From: Phytophthora quininea
Taxonomy: Eukaryota; Oomycota; Peronosporomycetes; Peronosporales; Peronosporaceae
Assembly: GCA_011947345.1 (NCBI GenBank)
Contig: JAAVTG010000075.1
Coordinates: 806,001-870,000 of the forward strand
Direction of reading: 5' to 3'
DNA length: 64,000 nucleotides
The translations under genes and the position numbers were made by a program. A model generated the notes under the pieces. It worked only from the letters and a program-made list of their open reading frames with translations, was not told where the DNA came from and ran no database searches. Positions within the stretch are counted from its first letter, which is position 1. The number at the start of each line of letters is the position of its first letter. This document shows positions 11,896 to 23,017 of this stretch, piece after piece.

Positions 11896-12637
11896 TCACT
11901 CCCTTTGAGTGAAGACCAGCACGGCCATCCCTCCCACCAGCACGTACTTGAGCATCGGGTAGTCGTTCAACAGGATCGTCAACATGCCTGCATACGGCAC
12001 AGACGCCCTCGCGATGCCCACAATGTCCTCGCGCTCGAGCCACGACTGGCCGTAGGCGTACAGTCCCCTGCGCAATACGGCATCAGTCAGCCAAAAGCAT
12101 CTATAGAGTCCCAGCCATTGTGCTGTACCGGTCATCGACGTTGTTGTTGTCGCCCTTGGTGAGGTAGACCTGGTGGCCGTCCGACGCTCTACGACCAGCA
12201 AAAGTAGCGAATCAATACTTAGGTATACTGCTATCTCCATTGATCGCAGGTTTCCTCACCGCTCATGGAGCTCCAGCACGCGGTGCACAATGGGGATGTC
12301 TCGGCCCTTGACCTTGTACACGACGATGTCTCCGATGTCCAGCTGCGGCTTCTGCTCGGTCGCGTCAGTAATGAACACCCCATTGTAAAGTAGAGTTTTA
12401 TTGGTCCACTTGCCGTGTTGTCGAGGTACAGGATGTCGCCCCGCTGGAAGGCCGGCTCCATGCTGCCACTGAGCACCACTACGACGGGGACTCACTCTGC
12501 GTGAAGGCCATGAGCCCCTTCCAGATCATGAGTGCCGTGAGCACCACCATGGCCAGGTTGAGCGCCTGGTGGGCCAGCTGCCGCTTGTTGGCCCACAGCC
12601 GCTTGACGTCCTCCACTTGCTGGTGCAGCATCTCCAT
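11896..12637 (-). CDS. SEC11: Signal peptidase complex catalytic subunit SEC11
   Basis: 182 aa in four exons, matching human SEC11A (about 179 aa) along its length. It is the ER serine protease that removes signal peptides. An N-terminal helix ([17 protein letters not shown]) is followed by the catalytic Ser in [10 protein letters not shown], the His in [12 protein letters not shown] and the Asp motif KGDNNVDDR, then NDYPMLKY. Introns are 12352-12413 (GC-AG), 12189-12259 and 12068-12128. One C appears missing in TCCCCG at 12488-12492. The start is the Met at 12637, because a TAG sits in frame just upstream; this gives the family's usual N-terminus. It is divergent from the pseudouridine synthase gene. 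Confidence 0.9.
12352..12413 (-). other. GC-AG intron in SEC11
   Basis: 62 nt. The donor reads ACG/GCAAGT and the acceptor GAGCAG. Splicing here joins ILYLDNT to [12 protein letters not shown] in frame, giving the spacing expected in SEC11. No GT donor nearby keeps the frame, and GCAAGT is the classical strong GC donor. Confidence 0.75.
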
Positions 12638-12737
12638 CTCGGTCCGAAAGTGAACCACGTAGCCTTCGATCTCCTATAAAGTAAACTAATAGTGGCATTA
12701 ACTTTAACGAGAGACACTATCACTGTAGCCATCAAAA
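12638..12737. promoter_or_regulatory. Divergent promoter, SEC11 / pseudouridine synthase
   Basis: Exactly 100 bp separate the two chosen start codons. The segment 12675-12735 is AT-rich (CTATAAAGTAAACTAATAG) against GC-rich flanks. Both transcripts must start in or near it. Confidence 0.5.
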
Positions 12738-13854
12738 ATGCTGCTGCGGCGCGTCTCCAGCGTCTCCAGCTCGCTCCTGCATGAGCAGCGCCGCGGCGTC
12801 ATCACCATCAAGAAGTTCACGCGGCCTGATGCACCCAAGCAGCCACAGCGTAAGTCTCCACTCGTGCCCAAGCCAGCGCCATTGCAAGCGGTGGACGAGG
12901 CTTCGACGGTCAACCCGACGCCCTCCAATGTGCGTCTGGCCAAACGCATCGCCATGTCGGGGCTGTGCTCGCGCCGAGAGGCCGAGAAGCGCATCCAGAG
13001 CTTCGACGTGACGGTGAACGGCCGCGTGGTGGCGGATGTGGCCACCACCGTGGACGTTGAGAAGGACGTAGTGGCGGTGGACGGCCGCGTGCTGACCAAG
13101 ACGCAGAAGCTCAAGGTCTGGATGGCGCACAAGCTCAAGGGGTAGGTGGCTACTGCAGATAGCGACACTTACGAGACCTTGACTAACGGACTGATTTGGG
13201 CAGGAGCTGGTGACGGCCAGCGATCCGCAGGGTCGCTCCACCATCTTCGACCGACTGCGAACGATGGGACTCTCGCAGCACATGATGCCGGTGGTAGGTT
13301 GCTAAGGTTGCACGGGCTGCTGAGGCGTTGGGGGCTAATGGTGGTGCTGCAGGGTCGACTCGACTTCAATACGGAGGGTCTGCTGCTCTTCACCAACGAT
13401 GGAGACTTTGCGCGCGAGTTGGAACACCCCAAGACGGGGTGCAGCGGGTGTACCGCGCCCTGGTGCGCGGTAACGTCGCCGAGTCGAAGCTGCTGGAACT
13501 GCAGCGAGGGCCGTTGGTCGACGGTGTCAAGTACCGGCCGCTCAAGGTGACGGTGCAGTCCACCGACAAGAAAGACTCGTGGCTGCAGGTTAAGGTTGCG
13601 GAGGGCAAGGTGCGTGTCGTGCATCTTTGCTGCTGATGTGCATCCATTCACCCCATTACCTGTGTCATGTGCAGAATCGCGAAGTCCGAAAGGCGTTGGC
13701 GCACGTGCGGCTCGTGCTGAAGCGGCTGATCCGGGTGCAGTACGGGCCTTACCGTCTTGCGGATCTGCCGGCCGGCGCTGTGCTCGAGGTGCGCGCCAAG
13801 TCGTTGGAGAAGAAGCACCGGAAGCGGGACGTAGACGAGAAGCAACTGGAATAG
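12738..13854 (+). CDS. RsuA/RluB-family pseudouridine synthase, probably organellar
   Basis: About 310 aa in four exons. A basic, Ser/Arg-rich N-terminus (MLLRRVSSVSSSLL) looks like a mitochondrial presequence. An S4 RNA-binding domain follows (RLAKRIAMSGLCSRREAEK), then the catalytic motif GRLDFNTEGLLLFTNDGD with the conserved Asp, and REVRKALAHVRL. The enzyme isomerises uridine in rRNA. Introns are about 13142-13203, 13294-13352 and 13610-13674, all GT-AG. A GGGG run at 13437-13440 and a run of four G at the first donor (13139-13142) each look one base short; repair restores the frame. The family is bacterial in origin, so an organellar rRNA target is inferred rather than shown. Confidence 0.85.
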
Positions 13855-13955
13855 ATCGATAAAGCAATCATGACTTGGAGGCTTATACACATTTCTTCGC
13901 TTTATGTTCTACACCGACGTCGAGAGTACACGACACATTTCGTGAGATACAAGAC

Positions 13956-15379
13956 CTACAGCTCAAACGATGAACTTTCATCGCTGATGTCGTTGTTCTC
14001 GAGCGAGGATACCGTGTACCTCTCGCCCGTGTATCGGTCATTGTCTGTGGGTGACTCGATTGCACTGTACCAGTCCGGAACGTCCGCGCGCGAGCTGGTG
14101 CTCTCTGTGGGGGTGGCTGCTTCTAAGCTGGGAGGCTCAGTCAGGTCGCGGTTGATGAAAGACACTGGCTGGTGCTTTCTTGCTACGACGGATGAAGGCC
14201 TCGATGACGTCGACGAGAAGCGGTGCATGTCAAGGCTCTTGGTTATGCCGTTGGTGCTTCTCCCCGGCTCGGACGAGAGTCGCGACGACGCCGTCGAGTA
14301 TCTGTCGAAAGAGATCGCCGAAGCCTCCGAGTCGCCCCCGTGAAGCGCCGAAAACTCCGAGTACCCGCGAATGCTGAAGCTCTGCTCCGACGACGTGTTC
14401 GTCTCGCGATGCTCTTGGATCGGCGTAGATGGCGAGCCGCGCGACGAGATGTCGGCAATCTGCGAAGGCCGTTCGCTTAGATCGTACTCCGTAGAGGAGC
14501 GCGCAGTAGCGTTCAACTTTGCACACGTGCTTTCAGGCAGCGGGAAGTCGCGCGATGCCAAACTCGAGCCGCTGGTCTTCCACGCAGAGTAATCCTGAGC
14601 GGTAGCGGTAGCGGCGGCACCGACGATCGACGCCACGGAATTGTCATTGGGGAAAGCGATGGAAGTGGCACTCGACGTGTCCGGGTCCTTGTCTTCGCGG
14701 CTCCGCCTCAAACAAAGCAGCAATAGCAGAGCGAAAATGATGGCCACGCCGAATCCTCCAACAGCGCAGACCACGATAGTTTTCGCGGTGGATCCGCCGC
14801 TCAGGGTGCCCTTACTCGCTTGCTTGGTCGACGAAGCGCTGCTCCCGTTGTCGCCACGCAAATTGCTCGTTGCAGCCGCCGTACCCAGCGCATCTGCAGC
14901 GGAAGAAGGCGTTGGTTTCTGGGTGACGACGGGTGTCGTCGCTACTGGTACTGGCGCAATTGTCACCGCCTCAGTAGATGTCGGCGTTGTAGTCACCTCC
15001 GGCGCGGGCGCTACCGGTACGGTTGTCGTCGGAACTGGAACGGTGGCGCCCTCTGTTGCAATCGGACTGGTAGTTTTGGGGTGGCCGTCGTAACCTGAGG
15101 TGCACTCGTCGGCGGGTCCACTGAAGTAGCCGTTGGGGCACTTGTATCGGTTGGAGCTGTTGGAGTAGAGGTCGTTGCCTGCGGTGTACTCGTTGGCTGC
15201 TCCGTTGGCGCACTCGTATTCGCCGGAGCTGTGGAATTCGGCGTGACTGTGCCTTCATCTGTGCCTACGTCCTGGGCCCGGACGAACAGGAGCGTGTGCT
15301 GTCTGAAGACCAATGGGCAGTCTAGCGACATCGTCAACACAATCACCAGCACGAACCACCATGGAAGAAGCCGCGCCAT
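13956..15379 (-). CDS. Mucin-like single-pass membrane protein
   Basis: About 474 aa. A hydrophobic signal peptide (WWFVLVIVLTMSL) is followed by about 180 residues almost wholly of Thr, Ser, Pro and Ala (TSAPTEQPTSTPQATTST type), suited to dense O-glycosylation. One TM helix follows (IVVCAVGGFGVAIIFALLLLLC), then a basic stop-transfer CLRRSRED, then a Ser-rich cytoplasmic tail of about 210 residues with many acidic-Ser sites. A CCCC run near 15080 is one base short; repair joins the two frames. No catalytic domain is present. The layout suggests a cell-surface sensor or wall-membrane linker, as with fungal WSC/Mid2 sensors, but that is analogy only. Confidence 0.7.
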
Positions 15380-15811
15380 GGGTGATCCGCTTGTCGCCCT
15401 TTACACAATGAAGCTCCAACATCGAGCCCCAGAACGCTGCTGGCGCCAGCGGCGTGGGACGAAGCGAACGGCGCAAACCACGGACATGGTGCCCGTAACG
15501 CCAAATTTGAGCAGTCGATGGTGGTTCCAGTGCCGCCGCGGCGGTAGTAACCTCAAAGGAGCTGGTCCCGAACTGACCTTCTCTCTCTCTGTCCTCTTAG
15601 AGACATTACCCCCACCGAGCCCGACCTACGACAGCACACATTTGCCCCCCACCCTCCGACTTCTTCAACGGAGTTTGCGATTTTCCCTGCGATGAAGCGT
15701 GTCCATCATCGCATGTTACGCTCCAGCCAAGTATATACCTTTCGCCTCAACCTGGACAAGTGTTCGCAACGGATCTCCATGTCATAACGTCGTGGATATT
15801 CAAATCAAAAG
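15380..15811. other. Gene-free interval
   Basis: 432 bp between the mucin-like gene (leftward) and the end of the transposase-derived gene. A polypyrimidine patch lies at 15580-15600 (CTTCTCTCTCTCTGTCC). No ORF here looks real; the mucin-like gene's promoter is expected in it. Confidence 0.5.
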
Positions 15812-18056
15812 CTACAAGACGGTCGAGTTCTCCTCCATGTGCGTCTGCGCGGCCGCCATGGCCATGGCCTGCTGCTGGGCTAGTTGCTGCTGTTGCTCCA
15901 AAAGCTGCTGCTGTAGTTGCTGCTGCTGCTCCAGCTGAAGCTGCTGCGGCTCCTGAGGGTGTGTCGCTGGCTGCATGTGCGGCGGATATTGCGGCGGCGG
16001 CAACGGCTTCTTGATTGTGCCACGCTTGCGGTCCAGCAGTTGCTGCTCCGTCGTCTCCTTAAGCTTACGGAACGTTGCGCGGATGCTCTTCTTGGTGTGG
16101 TCGTCGAAGCGCAGTCGATCTAGCTCTGGCAGCAGCATCTTAAAGCACTCGATGAGCTGCTCGTTGGTCGCTGGGGAGTCCGACATGCCGTCGCCGTTCA
16201 ATCCCAAGCCGAGCACATCGGACCCCTCCCCAATCACTGAATTCACACTTGTAGATAGGCTAGCGGTCGCGGCCGCTATTGCGGCAGTTGAGGCTGAAGC
16301 TTCAATGCGCGCGTGCAGCTCCTGCAGACGCGGGGTCAACTCGTTGAGCGTCATTGCCTGCTGCTGGGTCAGCTCTCCACTCTCCATGGAAATCTTCTTC
16401 TCGCTCTTATCGTTAGCCGCAATGTCTGGCACAGTGTACACGAAGTCTGTTTCGTCCGTGCCGGTGCAGTGGATCTCGATGTTCTCGTCGCGCGGACTCA
16501 CAAAGTCATCGATCAGTAGCGGGCGCAGGATACCGAGCTGCTGCACCGTATCGCAAATCTCCTTGTCGATGTCGTCCTCGATCCTCTCGAACGCCGCATA
16601 CGTTTCGCTGGTGGGTTTGGGCGTCACGATCTCGGTCACCGCCCAGCACTTTCTGATGATGTCCTCCGACAACTCTTGCTTCCAGCAGTGGCGCGCCCAG
16701 CGCATCGCCTGCAACTGATCGACGTGGAAAACCTCCGACCTCCCGGCCTCATGGCGGTCGAGCGCGTACAGCATGTGATATCGTCGGAACCGCCGCTTAA
16801 ACGCCATGACAATGCCCGCATCCATCGGCTGCATCGTCGTCGGCATGGTGATCGACACGGTCGACGGCATGGATGTTTGGATGGATGTCGCCTCGGTGGC
16901 AAGGTGGCTCGCAGTCTGCTCCTGCGCGGCAGCGTCCTCCTGTGTCGATTCTGGGTCGGGCACAACGGCTTCGCCCAGCGCGGTCTCGGCGATGGATGCC
17001 GTCGCCGACGCCAGGTCGCTCGTGTCCATTGCGGCGCTGACCACCACAGGCATGGGGTCCATCGAGGGCGGCAGGATCTCCAGACGCACGTTGGTGAGCT
17101 CGAGCCCCAGCGCGATGTGAGACGGCGCCGCCGACACGAGCAGCAGCACGATGCGATTCTCATCGCGCATTTTGGTGTCTAGAGCGGCGACCCAGTCCTG
17201 GAACATGACCGGCGTCATCCACGCGCGCTTGTTGTTCTGGTAGTAAAAGTTGCGCGTGTCGACGTCTAGTTCCTCGGTGAGTGGCGGCAGCTTAATGGAG
17301 CCGATGAACATGGGCTCGAGCCGCTCGCTGGCGTCGGCGTTGACGGCCAGCACGACGGTGAGTCTGTCGCCGTGCTGATCTCGCCGCGGCCTGCCCCTGC
17401 CCGCAGGCTTCTCGGGCGACAGCTCGTAGAAGAGCCCGGTCTCCTGCATGCAGAAGACGTCTCGAGGCTCATATATGCGCGCGACCTCCTGCAGCTGCGG
17501 CAGGCTGGCGATGCTGTTGACCATGTTGACACCGGGGCCTCGAGCGCGGCGGCGGCACTGCCCAGCCGGATGTTGTGGCGCTTCTTGAAGCCGCCGAGCC
17601 AGCCGTTGCTGAAGCTCATGCTGGAGGCCACGCCCAGCTGGGCGGCCAGCACACGGGCCTGCGTTTTGATGATGTCGCCGCTGATCTTCATGCCGTTGGC
17701 CCTGGCGCACAGCACCCAGTTGCAGAGTGCCGTGTCCAGCTCCGGGTGGGTGACGAGCCCCTTGCGGCGGCTCAGCAGCTCGCGCGGCGCCATCTGCGTC
17801 AGCTCGTCGGCCCGCGCCAGGATCTTGGAGATCGTCGACTGGTGCGGCAGGTGCGCCAGATTGAACTCGCGCTTGGCCCACTGGCACAGCTCCTGCTGCG
17901 TCATTTTGACCTGCGAGAACTTGACGCACAGCTGCCGCTTCTGCAGATTGGTCAGGTTGCCCATGGGCTGCGAGCGCCGCTTCTTCTTGGCGCCGGGGGC
18001 CGCAGCCCCGCTGCCGCCGGGTCGATCGACGAAGACGGAGACGGAGACCGCTTCAT
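15812..18056 (-). CDS. Domesticated pogo/Tigger (CENP-B-like) transposase
   Basis: About 748 aa. A basic KKKRRSQ near the start could be a nuclear signal. A psq/CENP-B helix-turn-helix (LTNLQKRQLCVKF) and a second CENP-B-type HTH (to KKRHNIRLG) come first. A DDE_1-like core follows, recognisable by ETGLFYELSP, DRLTVVLAVNAD and QPMDAGIVMAFKRRFRRY. The first catalytic Asp is replaced by Gln (codon at 17444-17446) and the second by Ser (VSAAPSH, codon 17132-17134); only the third (16820-16822) remains. About 70 Ser/Thr/Glu-rich residues are inserted before the third. The C-terminus ends in a Gln-rich tract. Frame changes lie in G runs near 17535 and 18000; without the second repair, the protein starts at 17964. 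No terminal inverted repeats were noticed. Confidence 0.8.
15875..15960. repeat. Gln-codon (CAG/CTG) low-complexity tract
   Basis: On the plus strand GCTGCT/TGCTGC triplets recur. On the minus strand they encode runs such as QQQQLQQQLLEQQQQ near the C-terminus of the transposase-derived protein. Such tracts are length-variable and common in transcription factors. Confidence 0.8.
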
Positions 18057-18308
18057 GTGTTGGCGCGTGGAGTCAGTTTGGCAGGACCTGCGATGGGTGG
18101 TCGGAATGTTTGACGACCAGAAAGTCAAGAATGCACTTCAAATGCAGCTCTGGAAGTCATTTTGTATGTGATCAAACTCTAATGCAACGGGTAATAAGTC
18201 GACGGCGGGTCTTGCCGCTGCTCGAAGTCTCGGCTGCTGCTTCCTCTCGGCTGCTGCTTCCTCTCGGCTGGAAGATAGTCTGTCTCTCGTGTAAATCGGT
18301 CGTCATGG

Positions 18309-18673
18309 TCAGCACTGTGCCTTGGCTGCGGCGCGCGTGCGGCGTTCCTGCACGCGGCGGAACTTGAGCGCCTTCTTGGCGAGCAGCGCGTTCGTGCCGG
18401 AGCTCTCGGCCGTCGAGGCCGCGACGTGCTCCAGCTCTGAGATCTTGCGCTGCGTTTGCAGCCGGAAGGCCTCGCTCTCGAACGAGACACCCGAGAGACG
18501 TCGCACGAAGCGCTCGCTGCGTGGCAGGGCGACCGGTACTTGCTCCAACAGAACCTGCGGCAGTTGTGGGATCGCGGCGAAAGGCAGCGCCTGCTGCGGG
18601 GCGCCTTGACGGCCGACTGAACGGCGGGGTCGACGAAGGTCGGCGGGCTGTTTAGCATCACGAGATTGCACAT
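18309..18673 (-). CDS. Small hypothetical protein
   Basis: About 121 aa starting at MCNLVMLNSP (18673). I do not recognise it. It is rich in Leu, Gln, Arg and Ala, has a Pro/Val-rich middle (QLPQVLLEQVPVALP) and a basic, helical C-terminus (KKALKFRRVQERRTRAAAKAQ). There is no signal peptide or TM helix. A single frame change near 18603 in a short CCCC run splits it; one added base makes one continuous frame. It is preceded by a 504 bp gap. Coding potential is judged by composition only, so it is tentative. Confidence 0.45.
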
Positions 18674-19177
18674 GGTTGCAGCAAGTGAAGGCGAGGTGAG
18701 GGCGATGCAGCGCGAGATTGGAGATGGCCACACAACATCGGCACAGCAACAGACCTTCAACCAGAACCGTTATCCAAGCAGAAATACGCGCCACTCGGAT
18801 GATCATTCGCGCGTGGTGCCGGTCTCCGTCGCAGTAGCAGTCCGTTGGGCTATTGTTGCTGCAAGGCGCTTTTGGACTGGTCGCGTTCTGGACTTTATTG
18901 CCTGCCAATTCCGTCAGCTGTACATGCTTTCGTCAAGTACCGAGAAGTTCTAAGTCACAGCGTGGCTGGACTCCAACCAACGTGAAGCCTCAAGCGTTTA
19001 ACATCGCTGGGTCCGTGTTGTAGAGAGAGAGAGGTGGTACCGATGATTAGTCTGGCGAGCAATTCGTCGTACCACCGACGGTCTCCGCTTCGAACTGCAA
19101 GCTGATCCTGCCACGTCGGGACGGCTCATTTCCAATTCTGCCGGGCGAAGCTTTTGCTGGCAAGACATTGCGCCACG
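18674..19177. other. Gene-free interval upstream of CD36 copy 1
   Basis: 504 bp with the small unknown gene pointing left and CD36 copy 1 pointing right. A short GA repeat lies at 19022-19033. No convincing ORF; presumed promoter and leader DNA for both. Confidence 0.5.
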
Positions 19178-21413
19178 ATGAACGAATCGCCCCTCAACGA
19201 CTACGAAAAGGCGTTCGCACCCCACCGGAGCCATCGACCCGCCATCCGGAGCCCGCACCAAATGCGGCTGCTTCGGCTTCCGCGGACTGGGGCTCACCTT
19301 GGTCATCGCGGGCACGTTGCTCACTGTGATCGCCATTATCTATGGCTCTGCTCTCGCTCCGATCATCGACAGCAAAGTCCGCGATGGGGTAATCGTTTGC
19401 GACGCCTCTGGGGCTGCAGAGCAGTCGTACTTCGATCCGTACGGTGACTGCGACGACTGTAACCCGTATTACTACACCCTCCATATGTTCAACGCCTCGA
19501 ACGCCGAAGCGTACTTGGCAGGCACGGATTCCAAGCTTCAGTTGCAGGAGGTGGGGCCCTACGTCTTCCGCCGTCGCGAGTTCAAAATCGATATCAACTT
19601 TTTGGACGACGGCGCCCGCGTCAGCTACAAGTCATACACGTACCATACGTTTGAGGAATCACTGAGCTGCGACGGCTGCTCGGATTCGGACAAGTACACG
19701 AGCTTCGATGTGGGGTACTTGAACGTCATCGCCCAGGCCGGTGGCGAAGAGGCCTTCCTCATGCAACTTGCCGCTGGATCCTTCTCCACGAACGAGACTG
19801 TTATCGCCGAAGCGATTGCCAATTACGGGCCTCAGATGATGCGGTGGGTCAACGGGCTCAACTCGCTAGACCCTGTGGCGATGAACAACGTCGCGAACGG
19901 CGGCACCGTTCTGACGTTCTTGGCCACCGGACCAGAGGCCATTGCTGAGCTCGATCTCTCGGGATTCGCTTACAACGGGCTCTTCGTCACGCGAACGATA
20001 TCGCAATGGGCTCTTGGATACCCGAGCTTGTTGGCTGGCTTGGGGTTGGCAAGCAGCTACATTTCGGCGTGCAATGTCACGAATGGATGGAACGAAAAGT
20101 GCGCGAGCTGCGAGGGCGATGCCTGCCAGGAAATCTGGTACGAGTGCAAGCAGTGCGCGTTGGGTGCGAGCGTGGTTGCCATCAACAACGTCACGTGCGG
20201 CATTATTGAGGAAATCTACGCTGCTGAGTATGGCGTTGAGGAGGCAGCGACCTTCAGGGAGAATACGTGCGGTCTCTGCGAAGCCTTTGGGCTCTGTGCT
20301 GCGCCGCTCCCTGGCATCGCTGAAGACTCGGGCCTCGATTATTCCAAAACACCACCGTCTACAGATGACCTGGAGACGTACATCCAGCTAACAGGCTGTG
20401 GCAACGACACAGAAATCCTCCAGTACGAAGAATACAACGGATATACGTCGACAGCGCTATGGGTCACCACACTCGGCGAGGAGCGCCGCAATCCGACACT
20501 TTTGGAGATCATAGCTTTCAATAACTATGGGAACTGCGCCAACCAGACGGCTAACCTCACTTGCAGCGTCATTCAAGGAAACGATGCCACAAGTATCAAA
20601 CCCGGTGGCGCTGGGATAACAGGCTTCGCCGCTGACATCACGCAGACGTCGTCGGACATGTATCTTGACGAAGGGAAGCAAAACGTGACGCTGTACTCGA
20701 CCGGCAAAGTGGTTGACTACGAAGGTATCGCTTTGCACCGCTTCAGCCCGCCCAACGACTTGCTGATTAACTCGAAGTTCAACAACGACAAGGGGACAGG
20801 CTGGCCAGTGGACGGTGTTCAGCCACTGGCGTTCTCTGCAGGCTTCTTGTCCTTCGTGTCTTACCCCGTCTTTATCTACGGCGACAGTTCGCTGCTGGAA
20901 GCAGTCCAAATCACGATGACCGACGGTGTGGTGGCCTTTGAAACAACCATGTACGACTCTGGAGAACTCCGGACAACGTACGCGGATAAGTATGTGACGC
21001 ACATCGATGTGGAGGCCGGCACAGGAAAAACGATGATCGCGAACAAGCGGCTGATGGCGTCGTATGCGTTATCGTTCTCGGCCTTAAATGTTACGGCTGC
21101 TATGAGCGACGTCGTATGGCCGAACCTCGAGGCGGAGGTCATTTTCCCAGCGTACTGGGGTGAGGAAAGCGCTACTGTCGGCAGCTCCTCGGTGGACTAT
21201 TACCATTTGATTGAGCACTTGCTCAAGTCCATTCTACCGGTGCTGATCGTTGGGGTCGTCGTCGGGCTTGCGCTTGTGGGAGGCGGCTTCTTCCACCGCC
21301 GCAAGATAGCCAAGCAGTCCAGACGGCGCGGAAGGATCCGTGGCACGATGTGTGAAGTGAATGAAGCCACCAAGATAGTTGTTGTATTCACGACGACGAC
21401 CATGCAAATTTAG
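19178..21413 (+). CDS. CD36/LIMP-2 family membrane receptor, copy 1
   Basis: About 744 aa. N-terminal TM helix (LTLVIAGTLLTVIAIIYGSAL) after a short cytoplasmic tail with CGCFGF. A long ectodomain carries DPYGDCDDCNPYYY, the family's FNASNAEAYLAG and VGPYVFRRRE, and YWGEES near the end. A C-terminal TM helix (LPVLIVGVVVGLALVGGG) and basic tail follow. CD36 proteins bind lipids or lipoproteins at the surface or in lysosomes. Many NxT/S sites and Cys pairs (CDGCSD, CEGDAC, CGLCEAFGLC) lie in the ectodomain. The first 12 residues are in another frame: a CCCC run at 19221-19224 is one base short. The basic tail differs from copies 2 and 3. Confidence 0.85.
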
Positions 21414-21489
21414 GAATCCTCGGGCCCGACCAAAAAGTGTTCACATCAATTTTCATTTGTCTTCAACTTGTCAAGTCTCGCCCGACCAA

Positions 21490-22992
21490 ATGATCGCACC
21501 GTCTTCGAGAGCTCAAGACGGGGCACCAGTACCTCGGCCGCTACTCTGTCGAGAAACTCGGCGCGTTCAACAGGTGCCTAGAGAAAACGAGCATCTACCG
21601 CGTCAATGATGCCATCGTGTTGACACCACTACCGACAATCTTCACGTCGTGGTCGCTGGACTTGAAAGAGCCTCGAGGCGTATGCCTCGAGTCGTGGCGG
21701 ATCTTCTGGGCGTTCACGTGGCGCTTTCCGGTTCTGTGTCGCGAGTTCCTCGGCGCGACGCCGTGGGGGTGCTGACAGTCGCCTTCAACTATGTTTTCGC
21801 CCAGAGACGAGCTCGCTCTCGAGTGTGGGGGCGACTTCTACAATACATTCCCGTCGTGGGCACGCAGCTGGTACTCCTCTACTTCTTGCCCTTCTCGTCG
21901 GTGGGCTTTGCTGTCGTGCCCTGGGTTCAGATTCTACTGATCCTTATTTTCCCCGCCGTTAAGCTCGCCATCAAGCGAGCTCTCTGGAAATATGCACGCA
22001 ACCTCGATGACATCAGCGCCGATGAAACCATCATGGAAATCTTCAGCTCACTCTACCAGACAGTATGAATGAACTACGTCCAAAACAATTTGATGACGCT
22101 CCTGCTCGATGCCGTTGATTTCGAGCAAGCCCACAGCGCAGACATGATTCGTCGTGGAATGCTCGCCGCATCCTGGAATTCGTACAAGCTAACACGGTGC
22201 GGGTGGGATCGACCAACGACGAAACAAAACGAAAAGCTGTCGATGGCCACAGCTGCATCGTTCGAGCCTGCTTCATCACGAGTGACTCCGTCAAGCGGCG
22301 ACTTGACGAGCAGGTCGTCTTCTTTTCGGCATCGCAGATGCCGTGCAACAGAATCAGAGTCCTCGATGGATGCGAGCGAAAGCCACTCTTAAAAGACAAT
22401 CGTCCGAAAAAGCGCATCGAAGAGGAAGCTGCTGAGGAGAATTTCGAGCAAAGCCATAAACCATCATGCCTACCGTAGCACCGGGCAGCACAGCTCGGAG
22501 CAGGAGTCGAGGCACAACCGCTGGACTGACGCCTCGCTCAGCAAGGTCCGAAGCAATTGTTTGTCCATCGAGGTATTGAAGTCTTGGGTGCTGCTGGTGT
22601 TTCGATCGATGACATTTTGATCCGGCGGAGAGACCAAGCGCGTACAAACCTTGCAGTTGATTTTCACGGCTGAGGTGCTGGGTTTCGTGGAGTACATGGA
22701 AGTATTCATGCCCGTACTGTATGCTGCGTGCGTTGGTGGGCTCTGGAACTTGCCCAATGCCAAGTATAATGTCATGCTGATGAATATGTCGTACAACTCC
22801 ATGGTGCTCGAAGTGGTGACGTCGCTGGGGTACGCCTTGCTCGAGTCGTCCACGATGACTCTGCAGGGAAAGCTCATCGGCTGCTTCATCACGATTCTAA
22901 ACCTCTCAACAATACACCATGGTGTCGACATTACCTTTAGGTTTGACTGGGACGAACTGTTGAAAACTCCAGATCCATACGAAAAGTACTAG
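21490..22992 (+). pseudogene. Decayed oomycete multi-pass membrane protein gene
   Basis: Fragments of one protein appear in order on the plus strand in different frames: LGRYSVEKLGAFNRCLE and LTPLPTIFTSWS (21525-21650), WRIFWAFTWRF ending at a stop near 21774, then VPWVQILLILIFPAVKLAIKRA (21790-22065) and, after a Ser-rich stretch, FTAEVLGFVEYMEVFMPVLYA to the stop at 22992. The wording recalls a large oomycete family of repeated membrane proteins, from memory. Several stops and frame changes separate the pieces, not all at homopolymers, and the first start codon is missing. Decay is therefore more likely than sequencing error, though the last block of 113 codons is open. Confidence 0.5.
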
Positions 22993-23017
22993 CCGCATAT
23001 ACTTCCTTCCGTTGTAC

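Noticed and set aside
15875..16123. Plus-strand Leu/Cys-rich ORFs over the Gln tract
   Set aside because: They are the antisense reading of CAG repeats in the transposase-derived gene.
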